A stretch of DNA of 64,000 bases from Clostridium chauvoei. Its GTDB lineage: Bacteria > Bacillota > Clostridia > Clostridiales > Clostridiaceae. This document shows positions 29,034 through 38,674 of this stretch, piece by piece. The notes beneath the pieces are model-generated. The model saw only the letters and a list, made by a program, of their open reading frames with translations, was not told where the DNA came from and made no database searches. Each line of letters starts with the position of its first letter. Position 1 is the stretch's first letter. The translations under genes were made by a program, and so were the position numbers. The DNA lies in the NCBI RefSeq assembly GCF_002327185.1, contig NZ_CP018624.1:434001-498000 (forward strand), in the 5' to 3' direction.

Positions 29034-30758
29034 CTATTCTAAATATTTAAATACTCCTATCATATCTAAAGTCCCATAACCCCATTCTGGGTTAGGATAA
29101 ACATCATTCATTCTTTTTGATGTTCCTCTTGATAAATAAGTTCTTAGCTTTTGGGCATACATATCAGGATCGTTTCCATCTGTTATCCCCCATTGAAACA
29201 TAAGTGCACTTGCACCAGCTACAACTGCAGCAGATACACTTGTTCCACTAATTATAGTAGTTTGATTATTTGGAGCTGTAGTTTTAGCATTTATTCCACC
29301 AGCAGCTATATCAATTCTATCTTTTATATCATTTAGAAATGACATTCCAGAGCTATTAACAATGTTATAGTTATTTTGATTATAGTTAGCTACAGTTATT
29401 ATGAACTCAGCAGAACCAGGACCTGTAAAAGTACCATATGGGTCTGGGGAAGTAAATCTAGTATCACCTAAAGTAATTCCTTTTGGAAGAAGCCAAGCAT
29501 TATAAGTTCCGTCTAAAACATAATCTCCAAATAATCTAAGTTTCCATGTTCCAGGTCTTAAATAACTCATATCTATAACTATGAGTTCATCTCCAGATAG
29601 TTCATCTGGTAAGAAATAAGTTACGGTAACAACAGTCTTTTCAAATATAAACTTATTAGTTTGTTGTTGATTTAAAAAAGCAGGAATAATCCCTGAATTT
29701 TCACCAGAGGCTGAAATTATTTCAAGAGACATTATATTAGGTTTATCTACCCAGATTTCTAATCTAAAAAACTTTTGCTTATCTGATATATATAATTGAA
29801 TATCTTGAAAGTCACCTTTTTTTTCAATTCTTCCAGATGTATGTCCAGAAGTATCAGCTTCATTTCCAGAGCCAGTAATAATAGCTATTCCTTTATTATT
29901 AGAAATATCATTTATAAAATCTTCTAATAATCCATCACCTTTATGATTTCCAAAGGTAGTTCCAAGGGGAAGGTATATAACCATTGGTTTATTAACTTTT
30001 ATTGCATATTCATATAAGTAATCTATAGCTAACATAATAGCAGTTCTATCAAAAATAGGAACTGTAGGAGTAAGGTATTTTTTTACAGCAACAGCTTCAA
30101 TTAATTTTACCATTACAAACTCACAATCAGGTGCAGCACCTTTAAGTTCAGGATCTACTCCTGTTGCACCAATAATTCCAGTCATTGCAGTACCATGACC
30201 TATTTCATCTTTAGAAGGTACAATTTCATAAGGATTTTGACCAGAGTTAAAAGCTTTAATTGCAGTATTTATTCTTTGATTAGTATATATTGAACCAAAG
30301 GGAACTCCATCACTTAAATCAGGGGTGTTAATAGTTTGATCCCATATATTTAAAATTCTACTTGTTCCATCAGCATTCATAAACTCTTTATTTAAGTAAT
30401 CAACTCCAGTATCAATAATTCCAACGATAACACCTTTTCCAGTTAGAAAAAAGGGAGGCTCTATTTGAGTAAGATTTATATTAGCTGCAACTATAGGGCT
30501 TAAACTTTGTAAAGTATAACCATAATATCTACTTATATAAACTATAGAAGGAAAAGGATTATTTTCAAGAGTAAATCTGTCATTAGGATCTTTAAGAGGC
30601 ATTGATATAATAGCATATTTATTATTTATTACAGTTATATACATAGTTGATGAGTTTTTGGCATCAGCAACGATATCCCCTTGATATTCAACTATATAAT
30701 GTATATAATTTTCATCACCAAATATAGCTGGTGGAGCATTAGAAAAATGTTTATTCAT
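29034..30758 (-). CDS. Csp-type subtilisin-like serine protease, second of a tandem pair
   Basis: A 574-residue S8 protease. A short N-terminal prodomain (about 1-95) is followed by a subtilase core with Asp116 in GIIDTGVDYLNKEF, His188 in GHGTAMTG and Ser507 in SGTSVSAA. A jelly-roll-like insertion (about 315-460) matches the layout of clostridial germination proteases CspA/B/C. All three catalytic residues are intact. There is no signal peptide, as expected for spore-packaged Csp proteins. The ATG overlaps the stop of the upstream paralogue by 8 bases (ATGAATAA), so translation is coupled. Csp proteins activate the cortex hydrolase SleC; no sleC is visible here. Confidence 0.85.
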   Translation of the reverse strand: MNKHFSNAPPAIFGDENYIHYIVEYQGDIVADAKNSSTMYITVINNKYAIISMPLKDPNDRFTLENNPFPSIVYISRYYGYTLQSLSPIVAANINLTQIEPPFFLTGKGVIVGIIDTGVDYLNKEFMNADGTSRILNIWDQTINTPDLSDGVPFGSIYTNQRINTAIKAFNSGQNPYEIVPSKDEIGHGTAMTGIIGATGVDPELKGAAPDCEFVMVKLIEAVAVKKYLTPTVPIFDRTAIMLAIDYLYEYAIKVNKPMVIYLPLGTTFGNHKGDGLLEDFINDISNNKGIAIITGSGNEADTSGHTSGRIEKKGDFQDIQLYISDKQKFFRLEIWVDKPNIMSLEIISASGENSGIIPAFLNQQQTNKFIFEKTVVTVTYFLPDELSGDELIVIDMSYLRPGTWKLRLFGDYVLDGTYNAWLLPKGITLGDTRFTSPDPYGTFTGPGSAEFIITVANYNQNNYNIVNSSGMSFLNDIKDRIDIAAGGINAKTTAPNNQTTIISGTSVSAAVVAGASALMFQWGITDGNDPDMYAQKLRTYLSRGTSKRMNDVYPNPEWGYGTLDMIGVFKYLE

Positions 30759-32568
30759 TTAAATTAACCTCCAGTTCTTTAGGAATCCGTATAAATAAAT
30801 TATTAATATAATATTCAGTATAATTATCATAAGAGCGAAGATAAGATCTAGTGCCAGATAAAGTATTGAATATTCCAGCTACATCTAATTTTCCATATCC
30901 CCAAGATGGATTAGGGTAAACTTCATTTGGCTTTCTTGAAGCTCCTGTTATTAGATAATTTATTATTTTAGGTGAGTACATAGTAGAATCATTTTTATCT
31001 ATAATTCCCCATTGTACAAGTAAAGCACAAACACCAGCTACTATTGAAGCAGCAACAGAAGAACCTGTAACTAAAGTAGTTGTATTATTTATATTAGTAG
31101 TCAGTATATCTATGCCAGGGGCAACTATATCAGGTTTAATAAAGTTGTTTAAGGGATAACCTTTTCCAGATTCAGAAACTATTGAGTCTGTTAAGTGGTT
31201 ATAGTAGCCAACAGAAATTATTTTTTTGGAAGCAGAAGGCACAGTTAGAGTAACATATGGATCAGGGGATAAGAATTTTGTGCCAGCTGGTAATGTTTTT
31301 TCCGGAGATAGCCATATATCAAATCTACCATCTGTAACATATTCAGCTTTTAATTGGAATTTCCAAATGCCAGGTTTTATATCTGTAAATGATAAAATAA
31401 TTACTTGAAGTCCTGTAATATTATCAGGAACAAAAAAGGTTATATCTAAGAATGTATTTTCATAAATAAATTTAATTTGCTCAACTTGATTTATTTTTGA
31501 AGGAATAAATTTAGAGCTTTGTCCTGAAGGGGAAATAACATTTAGAGCAAATTTATTTGGTTTTCGAACCCAAATTTTAAAAGAAAAGTTATTAAGAGCT
31601 TTAACGATTTTTAACTCTACTGTTTTAACTTCACCTACATTAGGTGTATATCCTGAAGCATGGAGATCAGCAGCTCCTTGATTCCCAGTAGAAGTAACTA
31701 CAACTAATCCTCTATAGGATGCAAGTTCATTTATATACCGAGCAACTAATCCAGTACCATCATGGCTATAGTCTGAGGAGCCAATTCCAATGAGGATTAT
31801 CATAGGTTTATTAATACTTATAGCATATCTACGTAAATACTCTAAGCCAGCCACAAATTCAGCGGTGTTATAAACAGGAACATTAGTAATTCCATTTAAC
31901 ATAAGATCACGCTTAAAAGTTGCAGACTCAGCAAGCTTTACTATTACAAAATTACAATCGTGTGCAATTCCTCTAATATCTTTATTATATCCACGAGCAC
32001 CTACTATACCAGCCATTTGAGTACCATGACCATTAGTATCCTTAGAAGGAACAATAGAATAGGGGTCTTTACCAGTGCTTGAAGCATCTAAAGCTTTATT
32101 AATATCATTATTTGAATAAGTAGTGCCTATAAATACATTGTTATTAGAGGCATCGCTTACTATTGTTTGATCCCAAATAGACTCTATCCTTGTCGTACCA
32201 TCTTCACGAATGAATTCTTTATTTAGATAATCTATACCAGTATCAACTAACCCAACTAAAACACCAGAACCAGAAAGGTTTAAGTTAGGATTTAATTTTA
32301 TAGGTTCAATATTACTAGTATTTTCAGCAGAGGTAGATTGTAAAACAAACATATTTCTAAAATTAATAAATAAGATTGAAGGTACATCTTTTAAAAGTTG
32401 TTGTAATTGACCAGCTTTAACAGATACAATAGCAAATTTTTCAGTTAATACATCACCACAAGCATAAGAAATTTTTGAAATTTGTCCTAGAAAATCACCT
32501 CTATATTCAATTAAGTATTCATAATAATCGGGATTAGAATAAAAACTACATTGTTTTACATCTGTCAT
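30751..32568 (-). CDS. Csp-type subtilisin-like serine protease, first of a tandem pair
   Basis: A 605-residue paralogue of the next gene with the same plan: prodomain to about residue 90, Asp109 in GLVDTGIDYLNKEF, His181 in GHGTQMAG, Ser504 in TGSSVAAS, and a jelly-roll insertion around 310-455. The usual GTS before the nucleophile is GSS, a mild substitution that should keep activity. It extends about 25 residues beyond the subtilase core. No signal peptide. The start is ATG with SD taggtgatt. It heads the two-gene operon. Assignment to the germination Csp group rests on domain layout rather than a search; a general intracellular S8 role is possible. Confidence 0.85.
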   Translation of the reverse strand: MTDVKQCSFYSNPDYYEYLIEYRGDFLGQISKISYACGDVLTEKFAIVSVKAGQLQQLLKDVPSILFINFRNMFVLQSTSAENTSNIEPIKLNPNLNLSGSGVLVGLVDTGIDYLNKEFIREDGTTRIESIWDQTIVSDASNNNVFIGTTYSNNDINKALDASSTGKDPYSIVPSKDTNGHGTQMAGIVGARGYNKDIRGIAHDCNFVIVKLAESATFKRDLMLNGITNVPVYNTAEFVAGLEYLRRYAISINKPMIILIGIGSSDYSHDGTGLVARYINELASYRGLVVVTSTGNQGAADLHASGYTPNVGEVKTVELKIVKALNNFSFKIWVRKPNKFALNVISPSGQSSKFIPSKINQVEQIKFIYENTFLDITFFVPDNITGLQVIILSFTDIKPGIWKFQLKAEYVTDGRFDIWLSPEKTLPAGTKFLSPDPYVTLTVPSASKKIISVGYYNHLTDSIVSESGKGYPLNNFIKPDIVAPGIDILTTNINNTTTLVTGSSVAASIVAGVCALLVQWGIIDKNDSTMYSPKIINYLITGASRKPNEVYPNPSWGYGKLDVAGIFNTLSGTRSYLRSYDNYTEYYINNLFIRIPKELEVNLNE

Positions 32569-32708
32569 AGAAAATCACCTAATAATTAATATAATTTATG
32601 ATATGAGATATTAAAGAAATGTGATAATACATATTTAAAGGATAGTATTGATTTAATAGCATATTTTAATATAAAATTAATTTATAATTTGGTATTTAAG
32701 GAGACAAT

Positions 32709-35606
32709 ATGAGAAAAGCTTTAGAAGATTTAATTACAACATCAACAGTAAAAGATTTAAATGAAATAGATATGAAGGAGATAATTGAAGAACAATATTT
32801 TGTGAAAAATAAGCTTATAGTAAATTCGAAAAAGGGAGACCTTTTAAAAGAATTAAAGTTAAGCTTACAGAAATGTAAGAATTTTTATTTTAGTGTAGCT
32901 TTTATTAATTTTAGTGGTGTACAGCTTCTTTTGGATTCTTTTAAAGAATTAGAAGAAAGAGGAGTAAAAGGTAAAATAATTACTTCTACATATTTAAATT
33001 TTACTGAGCCTAAGGCATTAGAAAGATTAAAGGGCTTTAACAATATAGATTTAAAGATATTTATAGCCGATAATGAAAATGGATTTCATACTAAGGCATA
33101 TATTTTTGAGAATGAAGAAAATTATAAAATTATCATAGGATCATCTAATATTACGCAAAGAGCATTAAAAAGCAATGTGGAATGGAATGTTATGGTTATT
33201 TCTAAAAAAGAAACTGAATTTGTTCAAGAAGTTTTAGACGAGTTTAATTATTTATGGGGTGAAACATGTTTTATAGATAATGAATTTTTGGATAAATATA
33301 AGAGTTTTATAAATACAATAAAGCAAGGAGAAAATAAAAATTTAATTAATTTTAATGATTATAAAATAATTAAACCTAACTTAATGCAAGAGAAAGCATT
33401 AGAAAATTTAAAGAGGTTGAGGTCGTTTAAAGAAAATAGGGCATTAGTTATTGCAGCCACAGGAACAGGGAAAACATATATGTCTGCATTTGATGTAATG
33501 AACTTTAATCCTAAAAAATTATTATTCATAGTACATAGAGAAGATATTTTGCGTAGTGCAGCAAAAACATATATAAGTTTATGTAAAAACAAAAATATAA
33601 AGATAGGTTTTTATACAGGAAATATTAAAGATGAATCTGTTGAGTATCTTTTTGCTACCTCTCAAACTATGGAAAGACATTTAAAAAATTTTAAAAGAGA
33701 TGAATTTCAATATATAATTATAGATGAGGCACATCATAGTACAAGTCCAACATATGAAAAAATTTTAAGTTATTTTTCCCCAAAGTTTTTATTAGGTGTA
33801 ACAGCTACTCCAGAGAGATGTGATGATGGAAATATTTTTGAAGTGTTTGATAATAATGTTGCTTTAGAGATAAGATTACACGAAGCATTAGAAAATGATT
33901 TAATAGTACCATTTCATTATTTTGGAATAACAGATATTGAAAGTTGTAACTTAGATAAGGTGAATTTAGATAATATTTCAGAAGTATCTAAAAAATTGAT
34001 GATAAATAAAAGAGTAGATTTTATAATAGAAAAAATGAATTTCTATGGTTTTGATGGAGAGTATCAAAAGACAATAGGGTTTTGTATAAGTAAAGAACAT
34101 GCAAATTATATGGCAACTGAATTTAATAAATACGGTATAGAAAGTATTTCATTAACCGGAGATGATTCAATCAATAAAAGAGAAGAGGTTATAAAAAGGA
34201 TTCAAGATAATAATGATCCATTAAAAGTTATATTTACAGTAGATATTTTTAATGAGGGGGTTGATATACCAGCTATTAATCAAATATTAATGTTAAGACC
34301 AACTAATTCACCAATTGTATTTATTCAGCAGTTAGGAAGAGGGCTAAGAAAATATAGTGATAAAAATTTCTTAACTGTTATTGATTTTATTGGTAATCAT
34401 AATAAGGCTTTTTTAATAGCATTAGCTTTAAAAGGTAGCAGATATTATGATAAAGATAGTTTAAAGGTAGCTGTTTCAACTGAGTTTATAGACATACCAG
34501 GATGTACTAATATACAAATGGATAGAATATCAAAGGAAAGGATATTAGAACAATTAAATACTGAGAATTTTAATAGTTTAAAATATCTTAAAGATGAATA
34601 TAATGAATTTAAAGCACTTATAGGAGGAAAGATTCCTTATAGCTTAATGGAGTATATAAAATATGATGGAGCACCAGATCCACTCAAATTTATAAATTAT
34701 CAAAAAACATATCAGGGTTTTTTAGCTAAGGTAGAAAAAAATTCCAGTATAGAGGAAGTCTTAATAGACAAAGAATTTTTTAATATCCTTAAAGAATTTT
34801 CTAATAAGTTACCAATAAAAAGACCATATGAATTTGCAATAATAAAGTATTTGATTAATCATAGCAATATAACAGTAGAAATTGCTATAGGGCAAATATC
34901 TAAATATTTAGATTCAGTAAATAAAAATACAATTCTACATAGTTTTAAAACATTAAATCAAGATTTTTATGATTCAGCACAAAAAAATAATAATATTAAG
35001 TTATTTAATTATGAAAATAATACCTTGATTAAATTATTGCCATTTGAGAGAATATTACAAAATAAACAGTATAGATGTATAATTGAAGATTTAATAAATT
35101 ATGGACTTGTTAGATATGAAAAACAATTTGGAAGTAAAAATTACGGAAATCCTTTTTTAAAATTATATGAGCAATACCAAATGGTAGATATAGCATTATT
35201 ATCAAACTATGAAAAAATCCATAGTTCCTTTAGAGGATCAGGACTTATAACTAATGGACGAGAGTATTTTTTATTTGTAGATTTACATAAGGAGAAGTCA
35301 ATTAAAGAAAGTATAAATTATAAAGATGAATTTATAGATAATAAAAACTTTCAATGGCAAACTCCCAATAGTACTTCTAAAAGTTCAGAAAGGGGAAAAA
35401 ATATAATTTTTAATAAAGAAAGAGAAATTAATCTACATTTGTTTGTTAGGAAATATAAAGAAATAGATAAAGTAACACAATCTTATATTTATATTGGAAA
35501 GAGCAATAGTATTAATTATAAGGGAGAAAAACCAATTACAATTAATTTAGAATTAGAAAATAAAGTACCTGAAAACTTATATATTGAGCTTACAAAAAAA
35601 GTTTAA
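32709..35606 (+). CDS. PLD-nuclease / SF2 helicase / DUF3427 fusion protein
   Basis: A 965-residue three-part protein. Residues about 20-175 form a phospholipase D-like nuclease domain, with HTK at 127-129 and GSSNIT at 144-149. Residues about 225-560 form a superfamily 2 helicase: AATGTGKT (249-256), DEAH (339-342), GVTATPER, FTVDIFNEGVDIP and QQLGRGLRK. The C-terminus matches the DUF3427 layout, ending in conserved YIYIGKSNSI-type strands. Such fusions are typical of phage-defence or DNA-processing loci. It stands alone, divergent from the csp pair and next to an IS element. Defence is an inference; DNA repair is an alternative. Confidence 0.85.
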   Translation: MRKALEDLITTSTVKDLNEIDMKEIIEEQYFVKNKLIVNSKKGDLLKELKLSLQKCKNFYFSVAFINFSGVQLLLDSFKELEERGVKGKIITSTYLNFTEPKALERLKGFNNIDLKIFIADNENGFHTKAYIFENEENYKIIIGSSNITQRALKSNVEWNVMVISKKETEFVQEVLDEFNYLWGETCFIDNEFLDKYKSFINTIKQGENKNLINFNDYKIIKPNLMQEKALENLKRLRSFKENRALVIAATGTGKTYMSAFDVMNFNPKKLLFIVHREDILRSAAKTYISLCKNKNIKIGFYTGNIKDESVEYLFATSQTMERHLKNFKRDEFQYIIIDEAHHSTSPTYEKILSYFSPKFLLGVTATPERCDDGNIFEVFDNNVALEIRLHEALENDLIVPFHYFGITDIESCNLDKVNLDNISEVSKKLMINKRVDFIIEKMNFYGFDGEYQKTIGFCISKEHANYMATEFNKYGIESISLTGDDSINKREEVIKRIQDNNDPLKVIFTVDIFNEGVDIPAINQILMLRPTNSPIVFIQQLGRGLRKYSDKNFLTVIDFIGNHNKAFLIALALKGSRYYDKDSLKVAVSTEFIDIPGCTNIQMDRISKERILEQLNTENFNSLKYLKDEYNEFKALIGGKIPYSLMEYIKYDGAPDPLKFINYQKTYQGFLAKVEKNSSIEEVLIDKEFFNILKEFSNKLPIKRPYEFAIIKYLINHSNITVEIAIGQISKYLDSVNKNTILHSFKTLNQDFYDSAQKNNNIKLFNYENNTLIKLLPFERILQNKQYRCIIEDLINYGLVRYEKQFGSKNYGNPFLKLYEQYQMVDIALLSNYEKIHSSFRGSGLITNGREYFLFVDLHKEKSIKESINYKDEFIDNKNFQWQTPNSTSKSSERGKNIIFNKEREINLHLFVRKYKEIDKVTQSYIYIGKSNSINYKGEKPITINLELENKVPENLYIELTKKV

Positions 35607-35629
35607 TTTTAAAATATATTATAAATAAA

Positions 35630-37422
35630 GGGGCTGTCGCATAGCGGGTAAAAAAATCCGCTAGCGATAGCTCCTTTTCTATATTTTTATAAAATTTATT
35701 ACACATTTTATAATATAAATAAACTCTATTTAAAAATAGACGCACTTTAATAAAGCTAATAAAAAAGACTTAAAAAATTTAACTATAAAGCTTCTTTTAG
35801 CTCAAATAAATGCTTACCAGTTCGGTTAGATTGTATTTTGTTATGTAATTTATTAACATTATGAGCCATAGCAATTAGGATGCATACTTCTATTCATTCT
35901 AAGTAAGATGCATTCATCAGTAATAATTCTTTCTAAATCTTCTTTTCTTTGACGATTAAACTTTTTTGAAGTTTCAAGTTTCTTAGTTCTTTCCCCCAAT
36001 GGAATTTTAGAATTATTTCCTTTAATACATTTACTCTTAAAGCTACAATTACTACAGTCCTCACATGAATAAATTGTTTTTTCACTTTCATATCCTGTTT
36101 TAGATTTCTTGAACTTTATACCATTGACTTTTAGAGTCTTACCATTCTGGAAAATAAATAAATCATTCTCAGCGTCATAATCCATATTTTCTATTCTGCC
36201 AATATCATTCTTATACTTTCTTGTCTTTGATATTTCATAATTAGAAGGTTTAATAAATGCTATTTGATTATTATCCTCAATAAATGAGTAATTCTCTTCA
36301 CTTTCATAGCCAGCATCAGCAACTATTTTTGAATATTTAAAATTTAGATGCCATTCCATACTTTTTAAAAAGGGTATTAATGTAGTAGTATCTGTTGGCT
36401 GTGGTCCCACAGTAAGCCACGAAATATATTCTGCATCAACACCGTGTTGTACATTATAAGCAGGTTTAAGTTGACCATTTTTCATAGAATCTTCTTTCAT
36501 TCTCATAAAAGTAGCGTCATTATCTGTTTTTGAATAACTATTTCTTTCTCCGCAGGTGTATACTTTTTGGTTATATTCTTTGAATTTTGAAAGATACTCT
36601 TCAAGCTTCTCTATAGATTTTTGAAGTGGTGATTTTCTTTTACCACATCCGTGGACGAATTCAATAGTTTCAATTTTCTTTAATTCATAAAGCCTTTTCT
36701 TTAGCTTTTTTACGTGCCTCATTTGAACTTTATTTTTATAAATCAATTTAATACCATAAAGTTCTTCGCATTCTTTTACAAGGTCGGCTATTTTTGTTAA
36801 TAATTTAGCCATGTTTTTTGTCACAGCTTTTTTCCAAACGAATGTATATTTATTTGCATAAGCTTCTATTTTAGTACCATCAATAAATATTGATCTGCCT
36901 GATATTTCTCCAATCTCATAAAGAAAATTAGACATTTCAGCCAATATCTTTTCAGCACATGGAGCAAAATGTAAACTTCTAAATCTTGCAAATGTTGAGT
37001 GATCCGGAGCAGATGCCCCTTCGAGTAAAAACATAAAATTTATATCTCTAAGACATGCTGTTTCTATATCTCGTGAAGAATAGAAACCATTCATATATCC
37101 ATAAAGCACAATCTTTAACATGTTCGTTGGCGATACTTGATTTTCTCTTATTTTAGAATAAGTAGAATATAGGTCAGTTAAATCCATCTCCTCTACAAAC
37201 TGACTTAGTAATCTCACCGAATCATTTTCTGGAATTATGCAATCTATATCAAAAGGAAGTTTTAATTGATAAAACTTTCGATTTACAGTATAATTTTGTT
37301 GTAAAATATTTTTTAGTTGCATAAAAAACATTTTACCATAAATCCTAAACTATTGAGTTTGGGATTTATTTTTTTTTTGCATCAAAAAGGAGCTGTGCAC
37401 TATTATTTAGTGCGACAGCCCC
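35630..37422 (-). mobile_element. IS1182-type insertion sequence, decayed
   Basis: About 1.8 kb bounded by perfect terminal inverted repeats: GGGGCTGTCGCA (35630-35641) and TGCGACAGCCCC (37411-37422). The match extends outward to TAAAG on both sides. Subterminal AGCTCCTTTT (left) and AAAAGGAGCT (right) are also inverted, and each end carries a small hairpin. One transposase gene on the minus strand fills it and is internally deleted. The right end lies 15 bases past the fba stop codon, so the insertion replaced the native 3' region of fba. No unambiguous direct target duplication was seen. Confidence 0.9.
35783..37331 (-). pseudogene. IS1182-family transposase with internal C-terminal deletion
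   Basis: The open frame (35859-37331, 490 residues) has the usual N-terminus with DIDCIIPENDSVRLL, the APDHSTFARFR block, the first catalytic Asp in IFIDGTKIEAYANKYTF, the second in IVADAGYESEENY, and a CxxC-rich linker. It ends abruptly after LLRMNRSMHPNCYGS. Directly after, in a different frame, the natural C-terminus is still readable as ILIAMAHNVNKLHNKIQSNR through ELKEAL to a stop at 35783. The missing piece normally contains the third catalytic residue (Glu of the QAEG-type block) and roughly 30 residues. The enzyme should therefore be inactive. Confidence 0.85.
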
Positions 37423-37437
37423 TTTAGTTTAATAGAA

Positions 37438-38301
37438 TTAAGCTTGGTTAATTGAACCGAATAATTCCATTTTTTCTTTAACGATATCTTTTATAGCTTC
37501 AAATCCTGGAGCCAATAGCTTTCTTGGATCGAATCCTTTTCCTTGAATATCTTTACCAGCTTCTATGTATTTTCTAGTAGCTGCTGCAAATACTAATTGA
37601 CATTCAGTGTTAACGTTGATTTTTGAAACTCCTAATGATATAGCTTTCTTAATCATATCTTCAGGGATTCCAGTACCACCGTGTAATACTAATGGCATAG
37701 TTCCAGTAGCTTCGTTTATTTTAGCTAATGCATCGAAGCTAAGTCCTTGCCAGTTTTCTGGATATTGTCCGTGAATGTTTCCGATACCAGCAGCTAACAT
37801 AGTAACTCCTAAATCAGCTATAGCCTTACATTCAGCAGCGTCTGCGATTTCTCCAGCACCTACAACTCCATCTTCTTCTCCACCAATTGATCCAACTTCA
37901 GCTTCTAAAGAAATTCCTTTTTCAGCAGCAAGTTTAACCATTTCAGTTGTCTTTTCTATATTTTCATCTATTGCATAGTGTGATCCATCAAACATGATTG
38001 ATGAGAATCCAGCTGCCATAGCTTCTTTAGCTCCTTCATAGCTACCGTGATCTAAGTGTAATGCAACAGGAACAGTGATTTTTAATTCTTCCATCATTCC
38101 GTTAACCATTCCAACTATAGTTTTGTAACCACACATATATTTACCAGCACCTTCTGATACTCCTAAGATAACTGGTGAGTTGTTTTCTTGAGCAGTTAAT
38201 AAAACAGCTTTAGTCCATTCTAAGTTGTTGATGTTGAATTGACCAACAGCATATTTACCTTCTCTAGCTTTGTTTAACATTTCTTTTGCTGAAACTAACA
38301 T
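37438..38301 (-). CDS. fba: Class II fructose-1,6-bisphosphate aldolase
   Basis: Zinc-dependent glycolytic aldolase cleaving fructose-1,6-bisphosphate to DHAP and glyceraldehyde-3-phosphate. The 287-residue length is typical. Zn-site and active-site blocks: VALHLDHGSYE, SIMFDGSHYAI, EAEVGSIGGEEDG, GIGNIHGQYP, LVLHGGTGIPE and KINVNTE. The ATG has SD cggaggt. A promoter with TATAAT (complement of 38382-38387) lies upstream. The gene is monocistronic, and the IS element ends 15 bases after its stop. A tagatose-bisphosphate aldolase is the main alternative, judged less likely for a stand-alone gene. Confidence 0.94.
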   Translation of the reverse strand: MLVSAKEMLNKAREGKYAVGQFNINNLEWTKAVLLTAQENNSPVILGVSEGAGKYMCGYKTIVGMVNGMMEELKITVPVALHLDHGSYEGAKEAMAAGFSSIMFDGSHYAIDENIEKTTEMVKLAAEKGISLEAEVGSIGGEEDGVVGAGEIADAAECKAIADLGVTMLAAGIGNIHGQYPENWQGLSFDALAKINEATGTMPLVLHGGTGIPEDMIKKAISLGVSKINVNTECQLVFAAATRKYIEAGKDIQGKGFDPRKLLAPGFEAIKDIVKEKMELFGSINQA

Positions 38302-38674
38302 GGTATACCTCCGTATAAATATATTTTTTAGGGTTTAATAAAAAAATATATTTTAAAATATTTTTTTTCTTTCCAAAAGTTATTATACCCCAAAATACCT
38401 ATAATGAAAACAAAAAAATAACAATTCTACTTTTTAAACTTAGATAATATGACATTTTTTATCATATATATTGACGAAAAACTTTAAAAATAGGATGAAA
38501 TCATTAAGTTTTAATAAATTTATCTTAGAATTTGTTAATATTATAACTATTTTAAATTTTATATAGCTTACTTTTTATAATGAAATATTTAAAATTAAAA
38601 GTTTTTTGTAATTGTTCAGGAATATATTTAAATGTTATAATGTATTTTATGATTTTAATATAGGTGGTGTAAAT
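38302..38674. other. Divergent intergenic region between fba and the nucleoid protein gene
   Basis: Very AT-rich. It holds the minus-strand -10 of fba (38382-38387, preceded by a weak TTTTCA) and a plus-strand promoter with TTGTTC (38612-38617), 18 bases and TATAAT (38636-38641) for the next gene. No ORF, riboswitch or further palindrome was recognised. Confidence 0.5.

Noticed and set aside
35630-37422. Active transposon
   Set aside because: The transposase lacks its final catalytic segment and is frame-broken, although the ends are intact.
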